Shown: positions 7,755 through 14,354, counted from the stretch's first letter. The stretch is 17,375 nt of DNA from JACJWR01 sp964627505 (GCA_964627505.1 CAZVKB010000054.1:1-17375); one strand, 5' to 3'. A program made the numbers and translations. The notes: a model not told the origin generated them from the letters alone.

Positions 7755-8585
7755 TTACGCAGCCACCTGAGCCACCATCTGCCCGGTGGGTGTCTTCGAT
7801 CCACCGGGGGGCTCCAGAGTGATTACGTACGACGAGACATCGGCTCCTCCGTCAAGGACCACCGCCACATGTCCCTGTTCATCCGGGAGGAATACCCCGG
7901 CAGAGGTCTTAGAGCCGTCGTCATTCACACTCCACACCTGGTAGCACAGTCCTTTTGCGGGTGTGGGCAGATCGGAAGCGAGGAAGACGCTTTTGTCCAT
8001 CTCGCCGCTTGTGACCACGGTGGAGTGGGAACCCATCATGTCGACGTCCGCGAAAAATGCGTCTCCGGCGGCCGCCACCTCGAGCGCAGCAGCGACGTTG
8101 GGGTCAGCGGAAGCGGATACCTCCGGCATTGACTGCCGACCCACCATCACACCACCCGCGAACAAGACGGCAGCCACGGCGGCTGCGGCCAACCACGAGA
8201 GCGCTGGACGTGGTCGGCGGCGTCGTTGGCGGGCACTGTCCAGCTCTCCAGAAGCCAGCGCCCCGGACTCCGCTTTCCTGGAATCCGTCTGGCCAACCTG
8301 GCCAGCTTCTGTCTGCTCGGCACCGAGAGTCCCGGGCTCGGTGGTCGCACTCGTGGTCTGGTCCAGCGCGTCGGACTCGTCGATGGTGCGCGCAACCCCC
8401 TTCCACACGTCGGCCGGCGGAACAACGGCCTGCGTGTCGGCGACGGACGCGAGTACTTCCCGGAAATCCGCAAGTTCCTCGACGCACGCGGAGCACGCTG
8501 CCAAATGGCGCTCGAACGCCTCGCGCTGGTCGTCGTCCAGCGCGTCGACTGCATAAGCACCGACCAGGTCATGCATCTCGGTCAT
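7755..8585 (-). CDS. rskA: RskA-like membrane anti-sigma factor
   Basis: 276 residues. The cytoplasmic N-terminus is an anti-sigma domain with the zinc motif His27-x3-Cys31-x2-Cys34 in RHLAACSAC. A low-complexity linker (about 70-125) precedes one membrane span (about 129-149), and an extracytoplasmic RskA C-terminal domain ends the protein (LCYQVWSVNDDG, SAGVFLPDEQG, ITLEPPGGSKTPTG). Its ATG overlaps the sigma-factor stop as ATGA, so the partners are co-translated. By family precedent it holds the sigma factor inactive until regulated proteolysis. As I recall it, mycobacterial RskA lacks the Cys pair, so the intact HxxxCxxC here is notable. The symbol is by domain similarity and gene order only. 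Confidence 0.88.
   Translation of the reverse strand: MTEMHDLVGAYAVDALDDDQREAFERHLAACSACVEELADFREVLASVADTQAVVPPADVWKGVARTIDESDALDQTTSATTEPGTLGAEQTEAGQVGQTDSRKAESGALASGELDSARQRRRRPRPALSWLAAAAVAAVLFAGGVMVGRQSMPEVSASADPNVAAALEVAAAGDAFFADVDMMGSHSTVVTSGEMDKSVFLASDLPTPAKGLCYQVWSVNDDGSKTSAGVFLPDEQGHVAVVLDGGADVSSYVITLEPPGGSKTPTGQMVAQVAA
7782..7808. other. 8-bp inverted repeat in the 3' end of the anti-sigma gene
   Basis: CCCGGTGG (7782-7789) is perfectly complementary to CCACCGGG (7801-7808), with an 11-base loop. It sits inside the last codons of the anti-sigma gene and about 45 bases beyond the stop of the convergent amidohydrolase. It might act as a transcription stop for the plus-strand gene, but no T-run follows, and it may simply reflect Pro/Gly codons. 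Confidence 0.3.
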
Positions 8586-9154
8586 GGTTGATCCTCCAGA
8601 TGTGTGCGGAGGCTCCGGAGAGCATCGCGAATCCGGGTTTTGGCTGTGCCAAGCGGAATGTCGAGCTGTGCAGCCACCTCGGTGTGCGTGCGTCCGCTGA
8701 AATAGGCCAGGTCAAGAGCTTCTCGCTGCACGGGCGTCAGTCGGTCCATGGCTGAACGCACCCGGCGATGCTCGGCACGCAGTTGCACGACCTCGGCCAC
8801 CGAGTCATGCGCCCGCTCCGCCGAATTGCTGACCCACGAGGCGCCTCGATCACGATCGGCCTGCTCACGGCGCACCCGGTCCACCGCCCGCCGATGGGTC
8901 AGCATCGTGACCCATGCCCGCGCCGAGGATGTTGCGGGATCAAAGCGCCCAGCTTGCGACCAGATGTCGGTGAAGGTCTCCTGCAGAACGTCTTGCGCCA
9001 TGTGCGTATCCCGCGTCACTCGCAGGGCCAGACCGTACGCAGTCGGGCTCATGAGTTCATAGAACTGCGCGAATGCGGAGTGGTCACCGTTAGCAGTCCG
9101 GGCGAGCAATTCACTCGGAGTGGATCCGGCGGCAGAAGCGGTCACGGTAGCCAT
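8582..9154 (-). CDS. sigK: ECF sigma factor, SigK-like
   Basis: 190 residues. Sigma region 2 spans about 25-97 (QDVLQETFTDIWSQAGRFDP, then ARAWVTMLTHRRAVDRVRRE, the promoter-melting and -10 recognition helices). Region 4 spans about 130-186 (LTPVQREALDLAYFSG, then HTEVAAQLDIPLGTAKTRI, the -35 helix-turn-helix). It should direct RNA polymerase to the promoters of its own envelope-redox operon. ATG 9154, seven bases after the CcdA stop, is preferred to a longer frame from 9214 that runs back into the CcdA gene. The protein from 9154 contains no cysteine at all, unlike M. tuberculosis SigK, whose disulfide-forming cysteines modulate its anti-sigma binding. SigK assignment rests on this region-4 type, the RskA partner and the CcdA/thioredoxin neighbours. 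Confidence 0.88.
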   Translation of the reverse strand: MATVTASAAGSTPSELLARTANGDHSAFAQFYELMSPTAYGLALRVTRDTHMAQDVLQETFTDIWSQAGRFDPATSSARAWVTMLTHRRAVDRVRREQADRDRGASWVSNSAERAHDSVAEVVQLRAEHRRVRSAMDRLTPVQREALDLAYFSGRTHTEVAAQLDIPLGTAKTRIRDALRSLRTHLEDQP

Positions 9155-9161
9155 GATCGCA

Positions 9162-9974
9162 TCACGGGATGAATTCGGAATCGAGGTTCCACAGGGCGAT
9201 CGGTGAATTGGCAATCAGCCACGTCTCCAACTCCTGCATCCACCCGGTCGCCACCAGCACACCCACGAAGATGAACACCAAACCAAGGCCGCGGCGGAAC
9301 CATCCGTGGGCGTCGGCGGCCCAGCCGAAGCGACGCACCACTTTCTGGCCAGCCAAGGCGATCACCAGCAGTGTGGCGCACAAACCGAATACATAGGCCA
9401 CGAGCAACACGACGCCGCGGACTGGTTCGGCAGGCAGCACCGTCACAATCACATACCCATAAAGCGGCGAACATGAGGTGAACACCGGGCCCAACGCTGC
9501 ACCGGTCAATACCTGCCCGGCCACGCCGTCGCGATTCCGAGCTGCGCCCAACCGCTGTGAGGTGCGGGACTGGAGCGAGAGTTTCGTCGAAATGCCTTCC
9601 CACAAACTCGGGAAGAGACCCACCAGGCCTAACGCGATCAGCAGGCCTCCGGAAACCCATTGCCACACCTCAGCTGGGATCCCGATCAAGGCCGTGGAAG
9701 CCTTCAGGGCCATCGTGAATAGAAAGATCGACGCACCCAGCGACCCGGTGATGATGAGCGCTCTGCGTAATGCTGAGGATCGCAACACCGATGGTTTCGT
9801 GGTCGCCCGTTCACGCACTGCAACAGCCCCACCCGACCCACCCGATCGGGCCGGTGTGTCGTCACCCAAGACCCCAGCCACGGAGCCACCCACAATCACC
9901 GGCAGCAGTGGCAACACGCAAGGCGCAAGTGTCGTCAGCATTCCGGCGAGGACAGCGCCGATCAACTCAAACAT
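9162..9974 (-). CDS. CcdA/DsbD-family transmembrane thiol-disulfide carrier
   Basis: 270 residues with six likely membrane spans. The two redox cysteines of the CcdA family are present: Cys19 in LAPCVLPLLPV at the first helix and Cys168 in GPVFTSCSPLYGYV. They pass electrons from cytoplasmic thioredoxin across the membrane to an external thioredoxin-like protein. A longer than usual cytoplasmic loop (about 38-72, Gly/Ser/Arg-rich) separates helices 1 and 2. The obvious partner is the thioredoxin-like lipoprotein encoded 30 bases upstream in the same operon. In M. tuberculosis the DipZ protein, a CcdA plus thioredoxin-like fusion, belongs to the SigK regulon, which supports this grouping. Confidence 0.9.
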   Translation of the reverse strand: MFELIGAVLAGMLTTLAPCVLPLLPVIVGGSVAGVLGDDTPARSGGSGGAVAVRERATTKPSVLRSSALRRALIITGSLGASIFLFTMALKASTALIGIPAEVWQWVSGGLLIALGLVGLFPSLWEGISTKLSLQSRTSQRLGAARNRDGVAGQVLTGAALGPVFTSCSPLYGYVIVTVLPAEPVRGVVLLVAYVFGLCATLLVIALAGQKVVRRFGWAADAHGWFRRGLGLVFIFVGVLVATGWMQELETWLIANSPIALWNLDSEFIP

Positions 9975-10004
9975 GGCAAGCCCCTTGTGCTTGGCGCGGC
10001 ATCA

Positions 10005-10562
10005 TCAGACCGTCTTCGATGCGATCTGCTCCCCGCTGACGGCCCCGGTGAACTTCGTCTGCTGCGCACCGGACGGGTCCACCTGCACGAAGGTGTGCTG
10101 CACCGTCACGCCGTATTCCCGCTTCAACTGCGACGCGCTGTCGTAGTCGACGCTCACAACGGTGAGGCCCGCCGGTACGCCATCGGCGTCGAGATTGCTC
10201 ACGGCTTCCCGACACGTGGGGCACCATGAGGCATTGAAGAACAGCACGACATTGCCAGCGTCATGGTATTTCTGCGGGTTCGCTTCGTAGGTGGCTTGGT
10301 CAATCCAGTTGCCGGTTGTCGCGGCCTGCGCTGCCGGATCCGTCGGCGTGGTGACTGGCGGAACAGATGTGGCAGGTTGGGTAGTAGTTCCATCTGATCC
10401 GCTATCCGGTGCAGGCGCCGAGGGCGCCGCCGCCGATGCAGCCTGCTGACTTGCGACCGAAGTGTCGGCGGTCTGACCGGCCTCTGCGGCACAGCCTGTG
10501 AACACGATTCCGAGAACCGAAGCTGCCAGCAAGACAGTCGGGGCTTTGGTCAGTCTGTTCAT
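10005..10562 (-). CDS. Thioredoxin-like lipoprotein
   Basis: 185 residues. MNRLTKAPTVLLAASVLGIV ends in the lipobox VFTGC, so Cys24 should be lipidated and the protein tethered outside the membrane. A Ser/Ala/Thr/Pro-rich linker (about 30-83) leads to a thioredoxin-like domain with VVLFFNASWCPTCREA. Cys114 and Cys117 are the redox pair, and QVDPSG plus FTGAVSGEQ follow in the usual order. It probably reduces or isomerises exported protein thiols using electrons from the adjacent CcdA protein. ATG 10562 is chosen because AGGAAGAG lies just upstream and the signal peptide begins there; a longer frame to 10622 exists but would bury the signal peptide. First gene of the four-gene redox/sigma operon. 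Confidence 0.9.
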   Translation of the reverse strand: MNRLTKAPTVLLAASVLGIVFTGCAAEAGQTADTSVASQQAASAAAPSAPAPDSGSDGTTTQPATSVPPVTTPTDPAAQAATTGNWIDQATYEANPQKYHDAGNVVLFFNASWCPTCREAVSNLDADGVPAGLTVVSVDYDSASQLKREYGVTVQHTFVQVDPSGAQQTKFTGAVSGEQIASKTV

Positions 10563-10611
10563 CACTCTTCCTATGGGTCGGTGTAGCCCGGGTTTCCGAG
10601 CTTCTATGCAT

Positions 10612-10640
10612 GGTTCGCACACCAGCCGCAGGCGGATTGG
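10612..10640 (-). promoter_or_regulatory. Candidate SigK-type promoter of the redox/sigma operon
   Basis: On the minus strand CCAATCC (complement of 10634-10640) is followed after 16 bases by CGAACC (complement of 10612-10617). This is close to the SigK-type pattern recalled for mycobacteria, a -35 near CCATCC and a -10 near CGAATC. A transcript starting a few bases downstream would have a leader of about 40 bases before ATG 10562. If correct, the sigma factor drives its own operon. Confidence 0.35.
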
Positions 10641-10671
10641 TCAAATCCTCAACTTTCTAGATCGGATGGCT

Positions 10672-12006
10672 TCATGCCGCCCCAGCCGTGTGCCGATGCC
10701 GGCGGTGCCACCATGTCTGGAACACCACCGCTGCCACCAAAAGCGCGGGCAGTGTGAGCACGGTGGCCGTCGATCCGGTGGCGATGGCTCGGAGTAACAA
10801 TGCGGTGAACAACACGGCGTTCACCAGTACTGCAAGCACGAGTACCCAGGCGCGCGCGCCGGTCTGGTGACGTATTCGTAGATGCCCCACACTGATTGCC
10901 GCGTACACCAGCAGGAACATCAAGGTGGTCACTTCTCCGAGCGCCTGGAGTGGCAGCACGCACACCGCAACCGCCACCACACCGGACGTCACGACGGTGC
11001 CGTAACTGCCGTTTCGCCCCACGGGTCTGGCCAGGCGGGCAGGCAATTGACCCGCTCGCGCGGCATACCCGCCCACCCCGCTGGCTCCGAACAGGCCGGC
11101 GTTGAGCACCGAGGCATTGGCTAGGAGGGCACACCCGGACACGATGAGCAGTCCCACACGGCCAGCAATCTCACCTCCCAACGTCGCGAGCACATGGGTG
11201 GCATTGGCCGCGATGACATTCGCCGACAACTGGTTCACCAGCACCTCAGCCACCCCCAGATACAACAACGCCACGATCGTCAGAGTGATGACCGTGGCTA
11301 GCGGCACCGTGCGCCTCGGCCGCGACATCTTTCCGGATGCGTTAGTGATGACCGCAAACCCCTGGAAGCTCGTATACATCAAAGCCGCCCCCGCGATCAC
11401 GTGTATGACTCCGTCTGTTTGCACCGGCGCAGTTGTCGACCCGCCGGTGGCGAAGCCGACGACGATCAGACCGATGAGCAAGGCGAGTTCGATCGCCACG
11501 ACTGCGGTTTCCACCTTGGTGACGGTTCCGGCGCCGGCGAGATTGGCCACGGTCACCGCAGCCAGAATCGTCAGGCCGGCTATCACCGCCGTGGCGTTTT
11601 GCCATCCGCCAGCCGCGGTGGCGAGGTATTCGCCGAAACTCCTTGCACACATTGCCAAGCTGATCGCATACGCCGTGAATTGGAAGGTGTTGAGGGCGCC
11701 CGAGATCACACCTTCGCCGTAGCCCGCCACCACGAAACGTGCCGGTCCACCCCTACTGGGAAAGCGGGCGCTGAGCTGCGCGTACGAGTAAGCGGTGAGC
11801 CCCGCGGCCATGCCCGCAATGATGATGGCCAGGGGAAGTAGCCCGCCCGCTGCCTGCGCCGACAGCCCCAGCATCGTGAACAACCCCGCCCCGATCATCC
11901 CGCCCACCCCGAGCGCTGTGGCTCCCACCACGCCCACCCCACCACTCTGCGAACCGACCGCATGTGGCATGCCGGGCAACGGTGAGGGTGCGGCGGGTCG
12001 GGTCAC
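10672..12006 (-). CDS. APC-family amino acid/polyamine permease
   Basis: 444 residues, about 12 membrane spans. The first span carries the APC signature GATALGVGGMIGAGLFTMLG, where the unwound helix 1 binds the substrate backbone; LTAYSYAQLSARFPSRGG at helices 2-3 is also typical. The substrate (amino acid, polyamine or related amine) cannot be deduced. The start is uncertain: GTG 12006 has no clear ribosome binding site, and ATG 11970 would remove 12 residues ahead of the conserved core without loss. The C-terminus (HRRHRHTAGAA) is basic. It lies downstream of the DUF418 gene on the same strand with a 175-base gap, and 109 bases upstream of the thioredoxin-like lipoprotein gene. Confidence 0.9.
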   Translation of the reverse strand: MTRPAAPSPLPGMPHAVGSQSGGVGVVGATALGVGGMIGAGLFTMLGLSAQAAGGLLPLAIIIAGMAAGLTAYSYAQLSARFPSRGGPARFVVAGYGEGVISGALNTFQFTAYAISLAMCARSFGEYLATAAGGWQNATAVIAGLTILAAVTVANLAGAGTVTKVETAVVAIELALLIGLIVVGFATGGSTTAPVQTDGVIHVIAGAALMYTSFQGFAVITNASGKMSRPRRTVPLATVITLTIVALLYLGVAEVLVNQLSANVIAANATHVLATLGGEIAGRVGLLIVSGCALLANASVLNAGLFGASGVGGYAARAGQLPARLARPVGRNGSYGTVVTSGVVAVAVCVLPLQALGEVTTLMFLLVYAAISVGHLRIRHQTGARAWVLVLAVLVNAVLFTALLLRAIATGSTATVLTLPALLVAAVVFQTWWHRRHRHTAGAA

Positions 12007-12149
12007 CCCATCATCTTGCCGCCGACTGGCTGGAACGGTACGTCATTCCGGGGGACTGGTGGGGAGCCCATGGGTTCGGGACTCTCACACCAGCAAAGCT
12101 GACATTCCGCGATGGCAGACCGCTGGACACAACTTGGCGCCCCCACTAG
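11982..12149 (+). CDS. Possible small protein or gene fragment, unknown
   Basis: A plus-strand frame with GTG codons at 11982 and 11988 encodes about 53-55 residues whose second half looks protein-like: DWLERYVIPGDWWGAHGFG, then LTPAKLTFRDG and a Trp-Arg-Pro-His end. It fills most of the gap between the permease and DUF418 genes but overlaps the first codons of the permease on the opposite strand if the latter starts at 12006. There is no strong ribosome binding site and I recognise no family, so this could be a relic or chance. The 12150-12181 remainder holds nothing visible. Confidence 0.25.
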   Translation: MRVRRVGSPHHLAADWLERYVIPGDWWGAHGFGTLTPAKLTFRDGRPLDTTWRPH

Positions 12150-12181
12150 AGCGCCTGATCCAAGCTCCGTGACCGCTTCGC

Positions 12182-13360
12182 TCAGACCTGAGTGGGTGGC
12201 TGGATCGCGCGCTGTCCGGTCACGCGTCCGAGTAGCGATTCGAGCGGTCCTTGTCGATACCGCGTGAGCCAGGCGTGAGCCAGCACTGTCAACAGCACCC
12301 ACGCCGCGACGCCGGCCATCACCACCGGGAAGGCACCCCACTGACCGAAGAAGCCGAGGCCATACCCGCAGAACAAAAGTGAAAGCAACACGGATTCACC
12401 GATATACACGCTCAGGGAAGCCCGCCCCGGAGTCGCTGCGAACGAGGCCACCTGCGGACGGGCTGCCAATCCCCAACCCAGCAAGCCCAGATACCCCGCG
12501 GCCAATATCGGTGCTGTGGAGAACACGAGCACGGTCCCAAATTCCGCGACGATCGGAATCGATTCGGACGTCCCTAGACCGGTCATAGCCATCAACCCGC
12601 CAATTGCCTGCAATGGCAACCCAACAGCACATCCGATGATCGCCAGGCGGCGCCACAGGTCACGACGTTCACCAGGGTTGGCTAGGAGTCGATGCCGCGC
12701 AGCCAGCAGGCCAAGGCAGAAAGCGCTGAACGCCAGAGCGCCCTGTTGCACGAAGAGCGCCGAGAGCCAGATGGGCAGAACATGCAGGCGGGCGATTGCG
12801 GCATCCAGGAAACTACCCGTCGCCAGTGCGGTGTCCAGGGCGTTCAAGGTGGGATCGGTGGGGGCGGTAAGTGCATTGGGGTCGAACTCTGCGAAAGGTC
12901 CCAGCATCAATAGCGGAAGCGCGATGCCGATCACCAGCGCCACCATGGCAACACGACGCAGCACCAGATCAGATCTCCGCGACACTGTCAGGAGCCCGAA
13001 GCCGAGTACCGCATAGGTGAGCAGGATGTCGCCGACGTAGAAGAACACCGCATGAATCAGACCGATGGCAGCCAACCCCACGAGTCTGCGCGCGAAACGA
13101 CGCCGGTCTGAGTTCGCACCGGAGCGCAGGATGAACGCCGCGCTGTAGCCGAACAGAAAAGAAAACAGCAGGTAGAACTTTCCCTGCGCGAGGGCGATGA
13201 CTACAAAGACTGCGACCTTGTCGAGCGCATTAGTGAGCGAATCAGAGGTGAACCCGTCGATCGAGATTCCCAAGGGAGGCGCGTTCACCACGACGATGCC
13301 CAGCAGGGCGATCCCGCGTAAGCGATCTGGGAACACCTGGCGAGCGCTCGCAGCGGACAT
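12182..13360 (-). CDS. DUF418 (YeiB-like) membrane protein
   Basis: 392 residues. It opens with DRLRGIALLGIVVVN, the typical DUF418/YeiB beginning, followed by ALAQGKFYLLFSFLFGYSAA. The DUF418 region proper is in the C-terminal third (GRASLSVYIGESVLLSLLF ... WLTRYRQGPLESLLGRVTG). About ten membrane spans are expected. The biochemical function of the family is not established; related acyltransferase-like membrane folds have been suggested. ATG 13360 is chosen over a longer frame because the family motif begins right after it. There is no Shine-Dalgarno sequence, but TACGAT ends six bases before the ATG, fitting a leaderless mRNA. It is the gene immediately downstream of the double-glycine peptide gene. 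Confidence 0.88.
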   Translation of the reverse strand: MSAASARQVFPDRLRGIALLGIVVVNAPPLGISIDGFTSDSLTNALDKVAVFVVIALAQGKFYLLFSFLFGYSAAFILRSGANSDRRRFARRLVGLAAIGLIHAVFFYVGDILLTYAVLGFGLLTVSRRSDLVLRRVAMVALVIGIALPLLMLGPFAEFDPNALTAPTDPTLNALDTALATGSFLDAAIARLHVLPIWLSALFVQQGALAFSAFCLGLLAARHRLLANPGERRDLWRRLAIIGCAVGLPLQAIGGLMAMTGLGTSESIPIVAEFGTVLVFSTAPILAAGYLGLLGWGLAARPQVASFAATPGRASLSVYIGESVLLSLLFCGYGLGFFGQWGAFPVVMAGVAAWVLLTVLAHAWLTRYRQGPLESLLGRVTGQRAIQPPTQV

Positions 13361-13366
13361 ATTCTG

Positions 13367-13372
13367 ATCGTA
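13367..13372 (-). promoter_or_regulatory. Possible -10 element for a leaderless DUF418 mRNA
   Basis: On the minus strand TACGAT, a good TAnnnT -10 hexamer, is followed by CAGAAT and then the ATG of the DUF418 gene. Transcription would start at or near the A of the ATG, a common arrangement in actinobacteria, and would explain the missing ribosome binding site. No convincing -35 at 17-18 bases was found (TTGGCG lies 21 bases upstream). Confidence 0.3.
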
Positions 13373-13400
13373 GGTGCTCACCAAAAGATTCAGCGCCAAC

Positions 13401-13453
13401 CCCGGGCAAGTTCAGCCGAGCCAATTCGGGTCAGTGCGAACTTGTCACCCGGG
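13401..13453 (-). terminator. Long hairpin spanning the peptide gene stop codon
   Basis: CAAGTTC (13407-13413) pairs perfectly with GAACTTG (13438-13444), and CCCGGG at 13401-13406 pairs with CCCGGG at 13448-13453. This makes a 13-pair stem interrupted only by a three-base bulge, which is the TGA stop codon of the peptide gene. The 24-base apical part contains a smaller CCGA/TCGG stem. The position, directly between the peptide and DUF418 genes, suits a partial terminator or an RNA-stabilising 3' structure. No T-run follows on the minus strand, so full intrinsic termination is doubtful. Confidence 0.5.
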
Positions 13454-13573
13454 CATGGGCGGGATAGGTGGGAGCGGCGGTAGAGGTACGAGGCTCCCAC
13501 CAGAGACGTCTTCGAGTTGTTCGTCCGGAATGTTGTCCTTGTCCGACTGGTCTGCCGGCGTCTTCTCAGCCAT
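13445..13573 (-). CDS. Double-glycine leader, proline-rich precursor peptide
   Basis: A 42-residue gene in an otherwise empty gap. The N-terminal 26 residues are acidic and helical in character (MAEKTPADQS, then DKDNIPDEQLEDVSGG). They end in a Glu-Leu/Val-Ser-Gly-Gly pattern like the leaders of bacteriocins and of other peptides cleaved after GG by C39 peptidases. The predicted mature part is SLVPLPPLPPIPPMPG: eight prolines in sixteen residues with a repeating hydrophobic-Pro-Pro period, no Cys or Thr and a single Ser. GAAGGG lies 8 bases upstream of ATG 13573, a sound ribosome binding site. It is transcribed toward the DUF418 gene (84 bases between) through a long hairpin. No modifying enzyme, C39 transporter or immunity protein is recognisable in the window. 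An alternative is a chance acidic ORF, but leader and tail composition together argue against it. Confidence 0.65.
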   Translation of the reverse strand: MAEKTPADQSDKDNIPDEQLEDVSGGSLVPLPPLPPIPPMPG

Positions 13574-13763
13574 CTCGGTTGCCCTTCACTGTGGATACTT
13601 CACCGTGGCAGGAGTGGAAGCGAAACGCAATGCCCTGGCCCATGATCGTTGCTGCACACTCACCCAGACGTCAGCCCGTCACCCCAGTAGTCTCGGCGGT
13701 GCACGCGCCTTTGCAGAGTAGGTTCCCGCTCTTCATCTGACCCATGGCACTCAAGGAGATAAC

Positions 13764-14354
13764 TTGTCGGTAGCCCAGATCGACCCCAAAGCCGCCCTTG
13801 TCCTGATTGATCTACAGGCCGGCATCGTGGCCATGCCCACTCATCCACGATCGGGTGCGGACGTGGTGCAGAGCGCTGTTCGGTTGGCTGCGGCATTTCG
13901 CAATGCCGATCGATTGGTGGTGCTCGTGCATGTCACTCGGGCACCGGACGGCAGCGATGCGGCACCTGGTCGCACCGACAGTCCTCGGCCTGCGTTCGCA
14001 CCAGGAAGCGATGCGTTGGAAGCACCGATCGAGCCGTTTGGTCATGTGGTGGTGACCAAGCGGAATTGGGGTGCGTTCTACGGCACAGACCTCGACCTCC
14101 AATTGCGGCGCAGGGGAATCACCCAGATCGTGCTGGCAGGTATCGCTACATCGATGGGAGTGGAATCCACGGCAAGAGGAGCGCACGAACGGGGGTACAA
14201 CGTAATGACCGTGGTGGATGTCATGGCAGACCCAAGCCAGGAAGCCCACGAGAATTCCATCCAACGGATATTTCCCCGCATCTCCGAGCGGGCGTTCGCC
14301 GACGACGTGATTGCCGCACTCGAGGGAACATCAGCCGCCGATACCTCTAATTGA
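13764..14354 (+). CDS. Isochorismatase-fold hydrolase without the catalytic Cys
   Basis: 196 residues of the isochorismatase-like family (alpha/beta, usually multimeric, cytosolic). Asp16 in LVLIDLQ and Lys99 in VVTKRNWGAF are the expected catalytic pair, and GIATSMGVESTARGA is the conserved C-terminal block. In amidase-type members the third residue is a Cys at the position of Gly132 here (TSMGVES); isochorismatases proper such as EntB and PhzD also have a non-Cys residue there. Cys-dependent nicotinamidase or N-carbamoyl amidase activity is therefore unlikely. It starts at TTG 13764, supported by AAGGAGA at 13753-13759. A weak 5-bp stem (GGAGA 14356-14360 / TCTCC 14365-14369) lies just after the stop. 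It is divergent from the peptide gene. Confidence 0.88.
   Translation: MSVAQIDPKAALVLIDLQAGIVAMPTHPRSGADVVQSAVRLAAAFRNADRLVVLVHVTRAPDGSDAAPGRTDSPRPAFAPGSDALEAPIEPFGHVVVTKRNWGAFYGTDLDLQLRRRGITQIVLAGIATSMGVESTARGAHERGYNVMTVVDVMADPSQEAHENSIQRIFPRISERAFADDVIAALEGTSAADTSN

Noticed and set aside
8057..8755. Plus-strand frame of 232 codons over the anti-sigma/sigma junction
   Set aside because: Arg/Pro-rich antisense shadow crossing two well-supported genes.
13374..13721. Plus-strand frame of 115 codons opposite the peptide gene
   Set aside because: No ribosome binding site and a low-complexity Ser/Gly stretch that is the complement of the proline codons; the minus-strand peptide frame is better supported.
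13671..13745. Minus-strand 24-codon frame starting MGQMKSGNLLCKGAC upstream of the peptide gene
   Set aside because: Considered as a second precursor peptide, but no GG leader and no ribosome binding site.
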